Positions 1 to 10,990 of a stretch of 64,000 nucleotides of DNA are shown here, in pieces. Below the pieces are notes generated by a model. It was not told the origin of the DNA and searched no databases. It worked only from the letters and a program-made list of their open reading frames with translations. Origin of the DNA: Nectonema munidae (lineage: Eukaryota; Nematomorpha; Nectonematoida; Nectonematidae); NCBI GenBank assembly GCA_030549495.1, contig JAUIRK010000964.1:682001-746000 (forward strand), read 5' to 3'. The first letter of the stretch is position 1. Every line of letters begins with the position of its first letter. Both the position numbers and the translations under genes were made by a program.

Positions 1-795
1 TTTTATGTAAAAAAACTTTTTTATTAGCAGATAAAATAGCACTTTCATAATCGGATGTAATAGTCTTTACTTGAGAAACATTAACATGTAACTTTAAAAC
101 TTTATAAATTTCTCTTAAATAAAATGCAACAATGTTAAACCAAAAAATTAGAAATGATAAATAAAACCTGTAAGTTTCTTCTTTTTTATCACAAGCCAGT
201 GAATACAAAATAGGTAGCTGCACTTTATTGTGGAAAGTATGAATTGTTACGATTTGAAGAAACATGTCAGGTGATTTTTTGAAAGTACCATCAATATAAA
301 TATTTTCGATTGTTGTAACTTGATTTAAATAATTAAAAATTTTGCCATGAAATACTATGAGCCTTTTATTTGATGGAACATATTTGTCCAGTTGTAAAAA
401 TGGTACCCCATTTATTGTTTGGTATTTTTCGGGGATTGTAAAGGTAATCAATTTTGGGGGATTTAATCTTTTTTTATTGTATCGAATTCTTCGGAGAATT
501 GTTTGTCTTGATGATGTACTTTCTCTATCATCCTGAGTTAAGATTGACAAGTTATCTCTAAAAAAATTTTTTTAATTAAAAGTTATATTTCTTCAAAAAA
601 TTACTGATAAATAAGGCTGGTTGCTTTCATAGAGTTTTCTGCCTGATCTTTGATTTTTCTATTGAATTCAGCCACTCTTTCATTTATTTTATCATGATTG
701 TGTAATACAATTTTGAGTGGTGTCATGGCTGCATTTTTTTTGTAGATAATTCTTCCTAAAATTTGTAATAAATTAAAAAAATCCCTCATAATAAA
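1..795 (-). pseudogene. MULE transposase remnant with FLYWCH-type N-terminal part, cut by window edge
   Basis: Reading the minus strand, the codons at about 789-605 give a segment with HNHDKINERVAEFNRKIKDQ, the HNH-plus-helix that follows a FLYWCH zinc finger. A second open stretch from 557 to the window start carries IYIDGTFKKSP, then LPILYSLACDKKEETYRFY, then TITSDYESAIL. These are the first and second catalytic-Asp regions of the MULE (Mutator-like) DDE transposase fold. The two stretches join cleanly if 604-558 is an intron: GTAATT donor, TTTTTTTAG acceptor, 47 nt, phase 2. A probable acceptor near 750 suggests another exon upstream. No stop interrupts the visible MULE domain. Its third catalytic residue and C-terminus would lie left of base 1. 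I saw no terminal inverted repeat on the right. Plain DNA transposon; family call is firm, activity unknown. Confidence 0.82.
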
Positions 796-1400
796 ACTTA
801 TATAATAACAATGTGTTATTGATCACTACTCTCATAAACCTATAATTTTTAGAAGTAAAAATACAAAAAAAATTAGAAAAATAAAATTTAAATAAGCAAA
901 AAACCAATCTATCTAACAATTATTTATAAAGTAAGATTACATTATTTAAAAAAAATTAATTATTTTTTAACATTTTAATAAAAAAACTATCATATATTTT
1001 ATTGAGTTTATAAAAAAAATTGTTTAATTGCAAAGTATCTAACGTTTTCAGATGTAAAAATAGTTATATTAAACTTTCAAACTGTTCTAAACGTAATTCT
1101 AAGCATGTATTCAAATAGAATTTAAAAAAATCAAAAAACTATTTATTTAATTAGTGCTAGAGTAAATATGAAAATTTTATTAAAGTTAATATAAAAATAG
1201 CTTCAAAAATTAACTTGAAATAAAAAAGTTTACCTGGACACGACGGTCTTGTACAATAATAATGTAAAGTACTAAAAAACTCTTTTTTTTTAAAATATAA
1301 GTAACCTTCAATAAGCATCTTCAAATGAAACAAATTAAGAAAGAAAAAAATAAAGCAATAAAGAGTTATGAAAATAATGATAGTGAGGTATAGTAAAACA
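796..1400. other. AT-rich stretch, no gene seen
   Basis: Very AT-rich, with stops in all frames. It may include the outer part of the MULE copy at the left, but no inverted repeat end could be recognised. Confidence 0.5.
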
Positions 1401-1780
1401 TGTGTGGTAGTGAAGTGATGAGGAAAATAAATGCTTCTTTTATTAGTAGCAAACCATATGCTTCAAATGCGGCAAAATAAAAAAAAAGAAAAATGTTCAG
1501 TTCAGACACTTAAAAATTGTCTGCCTTTCCCCTTCCACACTAATTATTGTGAATAAGTGTGAAAATGTGATGTGAGAAGTGATTATGCGATGTGTGGCAG
1601 TGAAGTGATGAGGAAAATAAATGCTTCTTGCGTAGAAAGCAAACCATATGCATCAAATGCGGCAAGATCAAAAAAAAGAAAAATGTTCAATTCTTCTCCA
1701 CATTCAATGCTTCTCCGTTTACCCTTTGATCCTGCGGCCTTTTCTTCATTTTGCAAGCACGTATGTTGATCAAGGACATT
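1401..1780. repeat. Two-copy direct repeat, period 190 bp
   Basis: The block starting TGTGTGGTAGTGAAGTGATG at 1401 recurs as TGTGTGGCAGTGAAGTGATG at 1591. It stays alignable for about 105 bp through GCAAACCATATG and the A-rich stretch before ATGTTCA. The rest of the unit is weakly alignable (pyrimidine-rich CTTTCC and CCCTTTG). Several short open frames on both strands here come from the repeat and show no protein-like features. Confidence 0.75.
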
Positions 1781-2011
1781 TTCCCTCATCACCACCGTTT
1801 TCTAGACAAGCAAGTGCAGTTGTAAGCACATATGATGTCATATTTACTAAGTGAGCGATGAACTTAACTCGTTGCACAACCCAACGCATTTTTCTCGCTC
1901 AATGCCATAAAATTATATCAATTAAACCTCTCAGATTTATTTTTCCAAACCTCTCAAATTAAATTTTTTTATTTTTCGATGATTGAAAATTTAGATAAAT
2001 CTATAATTGTT

Positions 2012-2183
2012 CAGTGGCGTAGCCAAAAAAAATGGAAGTTGGGGGGGCATGTAAGGAATTTAGGGGGGGGGGGGGGGGCATGCAAGGAATTTAGCGGGGC
2101 AAGCATATTGGAAATAAAATTATTTGGGGGGGGGGGGGGGGGGGGGACACTGCCCCCCTTGCCCCCCTCTGGCTACGCCACTG
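2012..2183. mobile_element. Short palindromic-ended MITE with long G tracts
   Basis: The left end reads CAGTGGCGTAGCCA and the right end is its reverse complement, TGGCTACGCCACTG, giving 14-bp perfect terminal inverted repeats 172 bp apart. The interior has two runs of well over ten G and a GGGGGGCA direct repeat. No convincing target-site duplication is visible, so the superfamily is left open. A 76-codon open frame running across it (1979-2209) is low-complexity and not a gene. Confidence 0.75.
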
Positions 2184-3945
2184 ATGATAGTTTTTTATTA
2201 GTCATATAATTTGAATTTTCAATTTAACTTTGCATTTTGGATAAGCTTTTGAATACTGTTTTATTATTTTTTTAAACTATTTTTAGATTATAATTTAACT
2301 TTTTTTTTCAAACGAGCCACTTGTTTATTTTGGTTGATATAAAAAAATATAACAAAAACCATTAGATAAATAAATTAAAAATTATTTTCATGAAGTTTTA
2401 AAATGTAAAGTCTTTTTATATACTTTCAATATTTTTTTAAACAAGGTATTTCCTTTATAATTCTTTGACGTTATTTATAATATTACCGCCTCAAAGCCAG
2501 TTATTTCCAATGAGCTAGTCCCTCAAGGGTTAATATTTGAACAAATCCTGTTTTCTTATTTTATTAATGACTTTCATAACATGAAAAAATTCAAGTCGTA
2601 CATGATAAATTTTATCAATATAAAAAACTAAGTATAATTGGATAACTTAAAAGTCAATATAAAAGACTAATTTTATGATTGTTTCAAATAAAAAAATATT
2701 TTTAGAAATCATTATTAAGTTCAAGAATGGATTCCAGATAAATATTTATGTTTTACTATATAAAACAATTTTTTTATAACATAGCTATATTAACTAGGTA
2801 TACTTAGATCTAAAATGAATAAAAGTCAATCATCTTTCACATTAAAAAGAATATAATTTTACTAGTCGGTTCTGTGGTTGTTTCTTACTTAGCTCGAAAC
2901 ATAGGATCATTGGTGGTGTGTATTATGATCTGAGGGTAGGTTTAATCATGTCATAATTTTTGCCCATTTTACATCATTACAAAACATATACAAAAATAAT
3001 TTCAATATGTTCTCTTGGTCAGTTTTTAGCATAGTTATATTTTTGTGGGTATTTATTACTTCTTCTCTGATACTTTTGTTGAAAAGCACAATATTTTCAT
3101 TTCTTTTTCATGATTATGCTCCACCTTTTTTGAAATGGCATTTTGACCATCTTTATTGAATATGAGCCTACCTAAGTAAAATTTAAATCATATTTAAGAA
3201 ACAACTTTAACCTAATCTACATTCTATCAATAGTATTTTATCCAATTTTTTTATAAACTATTTTAGATGTTTTTCATATATAATTTTAATTAGTTGATTC
3301 AGTATTTTTAATACCCATTAATGACCAACATCTAGCATGTGTTTTGTGGTAATATATGATTAGTCTTATAATATAAAGAATGCAAGGGAAAAGAAAGTAT
3401 AAATGTTTATTTATTTATTTATTCGCCATAACTTTTTTTTCCAGTTTTTCGAAAAATTTTATGTGATTAACAGAGGTTTTGAAATTTTTTTTATACGTAC
3501 CTACCTTATTTTCACTTCTGAATTTGATGGTGATGGTGACATGACCCCAAATTGAGGTCAATGACCCGTACCTGAGAGTGAAAAAATGCCATTTTCGTGT
3601 TACCAATTATTTTTTTGAAATTTTTTTTATACAATTAAAGATGTCACACTTTGGTGAGTAAGAAAAGTGAAAGAGAAAATGTAACACAGAGGAAGATAGG
3701 CCAGCTAGAGAGAGGGAGGAGCGCTTATGCACAAAGCATGAAAAATTATTACTTCACAGATTTTCCATGGAACTTCAGTGATTTTTCGACTTCAGAGACT
3801 TTCCTAGAACCATTGATTGTAGCGTGCTAGAGTGAAAGCTAGAAAGTGAAAAAAAGGCGGCAAGATCAAAGTCTTAGAGAGAGCCCATTGATTGTAGCAA
3901 GCGTGCTACGATTAGTCCCGTGCGACGATTCGCCTGGAACCAGCA
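2184..3945. other. AT-rich intergenic DNA, no gene seen
   Basis: Nothing recognisable beyond homopolymer runs and a short repeated phrase CATTGATTGTAGC near 3811 and 3887. The open frame at 3415-3606 on the minus strand lacks any domain signal. Confidence 0.5.
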
Positions 3946-4283
3946 CAGGCCCGTAGCCAGCGAGGGCAGGAGTGGGCTAAGCCCCCCTCCTCCCTACCCA
4001 ACTCAGATTCAGAGCCCCCCCCCCCAACCTAATATATTTCGATATCAATAAAGGGTTCAAAAAATGGTTTATTTTTAGACTATATATAACAATTTAATAC
4101 TTATTAGTTATCTCCCTCCCACTTTAAATTTTTTTTCAGTAATTTACTAAAAAAAAATTTTTGAATGGGGAAGAGATATAAGTACATAAGTAACAAAAAT
4201 TTTTTTGCGAAAATATTTAGCCCCCCCCCCCCCCCCAAATTTTTTCCAGCCCTCCCAATTGAAAAGTCCTAGCTACGGGCCTG
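3946..4283. mobile_element. MITE with CAGGCCCGTAGC ends and perfect 8-bp target duplication
   Basis: The left end CAGGCCCGTAGCCAG (3946-3960) is matched by GCTACGGGCCTG at 4272-4283. AACCAGCA lies immediately outside both ends (3938-3945 and 4284-4291), a perfect 8-bp target-site duplication. An 8-bp duplication with CAG-starting ends is the hAT signature. The interior is non-coding with C runs (about 4014 and 4221). Non-autonomous; the perfect duplication suggests a fairly recent insertion. Confidence 0.85.
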
Positions 4284-4480
4284 AACCAGCAGCAACACAT
4301 CATATCTATGTGTAAGCAAAAGAAAGTGTGATGAATGCAAAATTGTAACATAACAACTGATTTATGATTTTTATCATCAGTCACATGTGCAAACTAATGA
4401 AAGTGATCATGATGTTAAGAATTATAAAAAATGTATAATCAATTACGTATATTTACTCTTTCTTACGTCTAGTTCAGAGG

Positions 4481-6403
4481 GGTTCTAGGAAAAAAAGGCA
4501 TGTGGAAAAAAAAGGCCTTTCTACATCATACCACTTTGCAGCAAAAGTTAATTACAGAGGCTTCACGCTGACATCGCTAAGCTGGCTTTAAAGTTGTTGC
4601 AAATCATATTTCAGTGGCATACTACTGCTACATCGCTCCTAAGGCATGCAAAACCTCTCTGCAGCAATAAACAGACTTTTTACCCGCATGCAACATCAAT
4701 ACAAATTTACATAAATATCAAATTTACATACAGCATATCTTCATATATCTAAAATTTTCTAAAAAAATTATTTCAATTTTTCTTACACATCAAAATAAAA
4801 AATTCCATTATATATCTTTTCAAATGTTATTTTATAAAATATCTATTAAAAAATGAAATATATACATAATATCAAACTTTTTATCTTTTAATTAATTAAA
4901 TAGGGTAAAATAGTATAGTTTTATAATAAATTGCAACATATTTTTACCACTATAAATTTTCAACTATATCTAAAAGATGAAATAAAAATAAGTAAAAATA
5001 AAACTTTATTATTTTTCAAATTATTCTAACAAAGAGTCTATAGAAAAAGGAATATGATTGTTGTTAATTTTTAAAAAATTAATTTCAACAAACTTTTAGA
5101 CTTCATTATTAATGAAGAAACTTTTTTTAAATATGAAAGAACATCTTTTGTTGCAAAAAAATCTTCTTTGGCTTCTTTTAAAAACTTTTCTTCATCTTCT
5201 TTTGAAACAGGTAATTTTTTTCCACATTCAATTAGGTCGATTTCTTTTCTTATTTTTGTTTCTTCTTTTTTAAAAAATTCAAAAACTTCCCAAATATTTG
5301 GGTGCTCAACGGGTAATGAACTTCGTAAGTTTAAATATAAAAAAATGCATAACTTTTTTTGACATATAATAAAACCTACGTATTATCGTATTACCCATAT
5401 TATCTTACAGATAAGAACATTCTTTTTTATCTGGCAAAAGGCTATATAAAATAGGTATTTGCACTTTTGAATAAAAAATATGAATAGTAAAAATTTGTGT
5501 GAAGCCAGGTGGACATTTTTTGAATGGTCCATCCACAAAAATTTCAATTATGTTGGATACCATCAAACAATACCTAAAAACACTTAACATAAAAGCAATG
5601 ATATGGAAATCAAAAGTTACGTACCTCAAAACATTTGCATAAAAACAAAGAAGCTTATTCTTTTGTCTCAGCATCTGATCTAACTTTAAAAAGTTTTCTC
5701 CGCAATCTAACTTCGTTAAATCTTCTGGAATTTCAAAGTTAACATCTTTAGGTTGTTTTTTTCTTCCCCTATTCAATCGTATGTACCTTTTAATACTTTC
5801 TGGCTTTGCAAGACTGTTCAAATTATCAACTAGTTTTTAATTTATATAATTTCTAATTTTTTACCTTTACACGCTTTACTAGTTTGAAGTGTGCATAACA
5901 TTGTTTTTGTTGTTTTAGCTGTAACAATTCATAAATTAATTAATTAAAAAATAAAATGAAAAAATCTTACTTTCTTTTTTTTTTATAATATGTAAAACCT
6001 CCAATTATTTGTACCATTTCACACAGAAAAATAAGATTAACAATGAAAAATAAAATGAAGTAAAATAAACAAAACAGAACCAAACAAATGAAGTAGTGAA
6101 AACAGAATTAAACAGGATTTGTATATACTTACTCATACACCGGAAAATTATAGCTAATCCCAATATCTGTAACTTAAAATCCTTAGAAACTACCCTAATT
6201 GAATTCAGTTCTTCCTTGTTTCCTGCATTAGAAGTTCTAATGCATGTGTTAGTAGTGGTGTAGTAGTAGCTACTAACACGACACTGCAATATGATTTGCA
6301 ACAACTGCAATTATCAGCTTAGCGATGTCAGCATAACGCTTCTCTAATTATCTTTTGCTGCAAAGTGGTATGATGAAGAAAAGGCCTTTTTTTTCCGGTT
6401 ACC
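4481..6403 (-). mobile_element. MULE DNA transposon (1.92 kb) with about 90-100 bp terminal inverted repeats
   Basis: The left terminus 4481-4584 begins GGTTCTAGGAAAAAAAGG. The right terminus, read inward from 6403 to 6315, begins GGTAACCGGAAAAAAAAGG. The two stay alignable through CATCATACCACTTTGCAGCA and GCTGACATCGCTAAGCTG. The left copy carries a small internal duplication of the GGAAAAAAAGG phrase. GTTCAGAGG flanks both ends (4472-4480 and 6404-6412), a perfect 9-bp target duplication, which is the MULE size. The duplicated 9 bp include the outermost 6 bp of the hAT, so the MULE landed within its terminal repeat. Its transposase gene has large internal losses. Confidence 0.9.
5110..6015 (-). 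pseudogene. Internally deleted FLYWCH/MULE transposase gene
   Basis: On the minus strand an exon near 6010-5971 reads GGFTYYKKKRK, the start of a FLYWCH finger, then a GTAAGA donor. A short exon near 5920-5866 reads MLCTLQTSKACK, with the finger cysteines. The next, from about 5820, gives SIKRYIRLNRGRKKQPKDVNF and continues through a 51-nt GTACGT...TTTTTAG intron (about 5625-5575) into IFVDGPFKKCPPGFTQIFT and PILYSLLPDKKE. The usual Thr after the catalytic Asp-Gly is Pro here. A GTAAGA donor follows. Bases 5345-5110 give EHPNIWEVFEFFKKEETKI, the C-terminal region of the family. The HNH helix and the second-Asp (SDYE) region seen in the copy at 1-795 are absent, so this copy cannot encode a full enzyme. 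Confidence 0.78.
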
Positions 6404-6667
6404 GTTCAGAGGTGGGGAACCTTTTTGTGCATGAAGGCCGCACTGAACAAATTACTATTTTTTCAGTTGTTTTATCCCCTCGTACAATTAATAATAATAA
6501 TCTAATAAAAGAACTTGTATAAGTTTTATTAGATTATTAAAATTTGGATTTTATTTTATACAAGTATTAATTAATAATATTCTTATAAAAAAAGATAGAC
6601 GTATAAACATTAAGAATATGAAGTTTTCAAATATTTCATTTAGGTAAGTAGGTCCTTTTTATACAAA

Positions 6668-7843
6668 TTAATGACTTCTTTGAGTTTGCTTCTTTTGAGA
6701 AAGCATTTTGATATCAGGCTCCAACATAGTGGTTCTTAGTTTTAATTGGTCCTCCAAATGCTCATCTGTCAACTGTGTTCTCAGCGAATTCTTTATTTGC
6801 GTCAAGTACGAGAATGTGGATTTACAACACTATGTTGTAGAAAAGAAGGAAATCAGTCGGCATGCATGTTCATAAAGAAGAGGATGTTCTACCGCCTTTT
6901 TCCAAATTTCAATAGGATCTTCCCTGTTGTCAAACAGAGATTGATCCGTTTTCTTTAAAAGATTCATATATATCTTTATTTTCACTCATTACCTTCGTAA
7001 ACTGGGGAATGTGTTCTTCTGAAAGTTTTGATTTTAAAAAGCTACATATCTGTAAAAATTTGGATATGATAATTCACAATGTTTGTCACTTTCTTTGAAA
7101 AGGTCAATTATTTGCCTTCGTAAAGACAAAATTTTGACCAATACTATCCCTTGTGACAACCAGCGTACTTTTGAGTGATAAGGCAAATCTACACTAATTA
7201 CTTTGTCATCCATCATCAGCATGTTTCGAAATTGACGATGCTTCGTGGCATTTGCTCGAATATAGTGAACAATACTTATAACCTTTTGATAAGTATCATT
7301 TAAAATGACAGATTTTGCACAGAGATTTTGTTGATGTAAAATACAATGAAAAGAAATCAGTTCATTTGGATTTTTGGTTTTTCTTTTAAGATGCGCAAGA
7401 AATCCTTCATTCTTAATACAATACTTGTGCATCTGTCGATTCATCCAATGCTACTGAATAATAGACATTTTCCTTCTGGATTACATTTTTGAGTTGCTCT
7501 GTTACATTTCAAGCCAATTCATACTGTCGATCTGTATTAGTCCTTCTTTTAAGAGGCACCTCTTTATATTTGTTAACTTTATTTGGATATCTTACCACTT
7601 TTAAAATACATTCCTTCATGAGTTCTGCATCGGTGAATGGTTTACCCTTTTTTCCAAGCAAATATGCAACTTTATAGCTGGCTTCTATCGCAACATTCCC
7701 TTGATGTAACAGAATGGAACTATTGTCTTTGCTTTTGCTTTCCATCTTTAAGTTTCTTCAGTTCTAGCTTTCCAGACTCACCCTCTAATTTGGCATATTT
7801 ATTGTCTTTATGAAGAGCGTAATGTTGCTGTGCATTGAATTTC
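6668..7843 (-). pseudogene. hAT transposase (GTF2IRD2-like), main part, decayed
   Basis: Minus-strand order: end of the BED finger (KFNAQQHYALHKDNKYAKLE, from about 7842), then EASYKVAYLLGKKGKPFTD (about 7710-7655), then ALDESTDAQV with the first catalytic Asp (about 7470). Next come ISFHCILHQQNLCAKS, IRANATKHRQFR and LPYHSKVRWLSQG (7300-7130), and finally the hAT dimerisation tail STFSYLTQIKNSLRTQLTDEHLEDQLKLR, ending at a TAA at 6670-6668 (residues shown in two parts: STFSYLTQIKNSLRTQ, LTDEHLEDQLKLR). Between DESTDAQV and the HCILH block roughly 90 residues normal for the family, including the TDGAPSM region, are missing. Several stops and frame changes interrupt the rest. The N-terminus continues beyond the piggyBac insertion at 10991-11100. 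Confidence 0.85.
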
Positions 7844-8238
7844 TTAACCTTCGCATACCACTGTTGGGCTTTTTACTCCACTGTTTTTTTCAACTCAAAA
7901 TTTAGGCCACAAAAAAATATGTAAGGTGGATGAAAATTAACACCCAAATATGAAGAAATTAATGAAGTTTTCATTTTTTACTTCGACTTAAATTTTTAAC
8001 AAAAATTTCAGGGGTTGATGACCCAAAAGTCAACATGACTTCAAAAAAAAAAATTTCAATATTTTTTGAATTTTCGTAAGACTTCCATAAAACATTTTTT
8101 ATATAAAGATTAGTAAACTTCTGTTATTTTTGTGTGATAAAATCTGATGAAAAAATGATTTTTAAAAAACAAGCAAAAAAATTTATTAACACCATCTATA
8201 TATTTTAAATTACAATGCAAAAACAAAAATGTATAAAC

Positions 8239-10156
8239 TTATCTGCTATCAGAGTGACAAGTAGGACATATCAGATAAGAATGCCTTTTGCAAATAAATT
8301 TTTTACAAAACGAGCACTTTCTGGTACCCCTGCTTCTGGGTTTGCATTCCGGAATAGTGCAGTATCCTCTGCTATTCGATCTACTTTCATTTATTTCTCT
8401 TTGAGGGAGAAATCCATAATACGATAAAATATTTTTGATAGGTCGTGATATTTGTGAAACTTTAGAGCGTACAAGCATTGACTGTTCACAAAGTTTGAGA
8501 GATAAAAACTTCAAAAAAAATTTCCTGCCTCCTTTTCTAGTTGAGCAATGTGTATCGGTGTTGAAACTATAAATTACCCAAGAGTTGAACGCTGTGATAT
8601 CTAAGTAATTTGTAAAAACAGCCATAGTCCATCTTCTACTAGGCTTATAGGATGTAAAATCCCTTGCCATTCTGTTGAAACAATCAACACCGTTTTTATA
8701 CTTATTGTAAAGAACCAAGGTTTTGGGCTTGCTTTTATACGATGTTATAGCCACACCTCGAGTATGTTGGGAAGATAAGATATAAACCGCTTTAAAATTT
8801 TGCTTAGCATGTTTCATCGGAATGTAAGTTGAAATAGAAGCATACTCTGAGTAAACGAACTTACTCTCAGTTTCTTGTAAGTTTAAATTACGAATGTATT
8901 TAGGTTTCAGAATATTGGGTAGAAAACGACGATTTGAGTTTATAGTGCCGCAAATAGTTAAATCTTTGCTTAGGGCCCACTTTGCTAGTTCATGAGATGT
9001 GAAAAAGCGATCAAGAAAAACTCCACATCCCCGTGGTAAATTTGATCCAATTATTAATCTTTTACAAATTTCTAAACTAGAAAAATAGCATTTATCAAGC
9101 AAACCAGAAATGTAAATTTCAGGCTTCATTACATAATAAGTGTTAGCATCATTCATATGATATACTTTGATACCATAGTGGCCGGGTTTACTCTTATCGT
9201 ATATTTTTATGGGACATCCTCCTCTGAACTTGACTAGTTGCTCATCAATAGTAACTGCATCTAGAGGCGTCCAATACCTATGACAATTATCAAAAAAATG
9301 ACTATGAATCACTCTGATTGCTGATAGTTTATCATTTTGATTTCTATCAATTGAACAATCAAAACGAATAAAAATATTTATATATGTGAACATCCTTCTT
9401 CCCATCGCTGCACGCAAAAAAGGGTCGCCATTTTTGGAGAAAAGATACCGCGTCGCTATTCTTTGGTCTTTAGCTTGTCCAATGTAAATAAGACATCCAA
9501 AGTAAGCTAGTAGGTCACTTATATTAAACCTTTCATGTCAAGCTTTTAACTCTTCCCATTTTGAAATGCTTTTACTAAATAAATTATTTTTACTATACAT
9601 CTGATGTCGGACAAAATATAAACCCCAAAATTCAGTCTTTAGAAGTTCATAAATTAGAAAGTTTTATAGGAATCATAAAAAATAATGAAACTTGTATAGT
9701 TCAGGAATGTCTTCTAAAGACTGAATTTTTGAGCATATATTTTTATAAAGTTGAAAAAACTTACTTGTAATTTTCTTCTGCTTTTTTCTTCGTCATTTCA
9801 AAAATATGGGTTATTATAGTAATATCAAAGAACAAATTGAAAATTTTGACAATATCCTTTAGATTTTTTGCTTCATTTGTTGGACCATATGGACGTAGAG
9901 ATAAATTACGGCAATTTCGAGCTTGAACACGACCAGTGATGGAGTCTTGAGATTCCCAAAAATATCTTGTACCGTCCGGGGCTATCAAGTTTTCATCCAC
10001 ATTTTCCAGAGTTTCTTCTTCTCTTTCCTCAAGTTCTTCAAATGACTCTTCTCTTGAAAGGGGAACTTCTTCATATATATCCGACGCTGAATCGTCCGAT
10101 ATATAAAAGTACTCATCAGATTCGGTAGACGTTGAATATTCGCTTGAAGTGTCCAT
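8239..10156 (-). CDS. piggyBac transposase, two exons, one in-frame TGA
   Basis: Exon 1 runs 10156-9765 from ATG (MDTSSEYSTSTESDEY), an acidic low-complexity N-terminus of about 75 residues. The intron is 9764-9593 (GTAAGT donor, TATAG acceptor, 172 nt) and exon 2 is 9592-8239. The predicted length is 581 residues, normal for piggyBac. The three catalytic Asp are visible: VTIDEQLVKFRGG (about D247), VFLDRFFTSHE (about D325) and KNGVDCFNRM (about D434). The C-terminal Cys/His cluster is CTIPEC...CSFCKKFICKRH...CPTC (about 542-577), the element-end binding finger of this family. The only break seen is a TGA at 9540-9538 within WEELKA-x-HERFNISD. It would excise and insert the element at TTAA in the nucleus. 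A single stop in an otherwise open frame suggests a young copy. Confidence 0.85.
9627..9729. repeat. 103-bp hairpin-forming repeat inside the piggyBac intron
   Basis: The arm AAAATTCAGTCTTTAGAAG (9627-9645) is perfectly inverted at 9711-9729, with about 65 bp between. It fills much of the transposase intron. It could be a tiny MITE that landed in the intron, or a structural feature of the intron; no target duplication is obvious. Confidence 0.7.
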
Positions 10157-10220
10157 GATTGTGGCAAATAACAAAATAATGAATCTGAAAAAACTTATTC
10201 AACACAAAGCTTTGTATCGT

Positions 10221-10436
10221 AAATCAACGGTGAATGCTGTGCAAAAGGAATTATCTTCCACAAAGAGAACACAAACAAAATGCCAAACAGATATTGATTT
10301 TTATTACGCAAGGTTTGCTAATGAATATAAATCAACAGTGAATGCTGTGCAAAAGGAATTATCTCCCACAAAGACAACACATAAACAAATGCCAAACAGA
10401 TATTGATTTTTATTACGCAAGGTTTGCTACATACTG
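10221..10436. repeat. Two-copy tandem repeat, 108-bp unit, in piggyBac leader
   Basis: The unit starting AAATCAACGGTGAATGCTG at 10221 is repeated from 10329 with few differences and ends around GGTTTGCTA. It lies between the transposase ATG and the element's right terminus, where promoter and transposase-binding sites would be expected. The short plus-strand open frames here come from the duplication. Confidence 0.8.
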
Positions 10437-10986
10437 TCATATAAACAAATCGTCCAAGGAGCAACCAACATTATTTATTATGATAATCAGGTCCCTTTTA
10501 TTCTCAATAGATATAGATTTCTTTTCTCCTGCTATCAACAAAAGGCAGCCTATAAAAGCGACTTGTCCTACTTATAAATTTATTTACCAAGACAACGCCT
10601 GTAAATATCACTGGAAAATGGGGCATTATTACAAAAAGTTGTAGATAAAGATTTTATAAAAGCTATATTCATTTTTTTTATTTACAAATATATTCTCGTA
10701 AATATTTCTGTTTTTTGAAAAGAAAAAAAGATGGCGTTAAATTGAATATAATAAAACTTTTATTTTTTGTTGATTTGCTTTCTAGGTTTTCCTCAGAAAC
10801 ATTGGTTAGATGAATTATTATTATTAAGATAAAAAAACCTCAAAAATAAAAAACAGATGTTTTAAACTTATTAAATGTTTCTTATTTAGATCGAACTTTA
10901 TTTTAACTTAAAATTAACAGGACATGGGCTTTTTACTCCAGTATTGTGGCATTGGTGTATTATTTATATACTGTGACATGCGAAGG
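10437..10986. other. Non-coding 5' side of the piggyBac
   Basis: AT-rich sequence between the 108-bp repeat and the right inverted repeat. No gene seen; the GGGCTTTTTACTCCA subterminal phrase is at about 10926. Confidence 0.5.
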
Positions 10987-10990
10987 TTAA

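Larger units (their letters stand above)
7848..10986 (-). mobile_element. piggyBac transposon (3.14 kb) flanked by TTAA, nested in the hAT
   Basis: TTAA at 7844-7847 is followed by CCTTCGCATACCACTGT. On the other side CCTTCGCATGTCACAGT reads inward from 10986, with TTAA at 10987-10990. This matches the piggyBac pattern of short inverted repeats plus duplicated TTAA. A 15-bp phrase GGGCTTTTTACTCCA occurs in the same orientation near both ends (about 7867 and 10926). The host hAT reading frame continues across the TTAA (CLACCDTTIVTVKK then FNAQQHY), so the insertion is precise and split the BED zinc-finger codons. The element carries one nearly complete transposase gene. Confidence 0.9.

Noticed and set aside
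1572-1854. Three overlapping short frames on both strands
   Set aside because: They lie in the 190-bp direct repeat, have no domain, and differ between the two repeat copies.
1979-2209. Gly/Pro-rich 76-codon frame
   Set aside because: It is a translation of the G tracts of a MITE.
6746-6958. Plus-strand 70-codon frame
   Set aside because: It is the complement of the hAT dimerisation-tail region, which is clearly coding-derived on the minus strand.
7844-7881. Reading the GGGCTTTTTACTCCA phrase as hAT sequence
   Set aside because: The phrase recurs near the opposite piggyBac end, and the TTAA plus CCTTCGCAT inverted ends place it inside the piggyBac.
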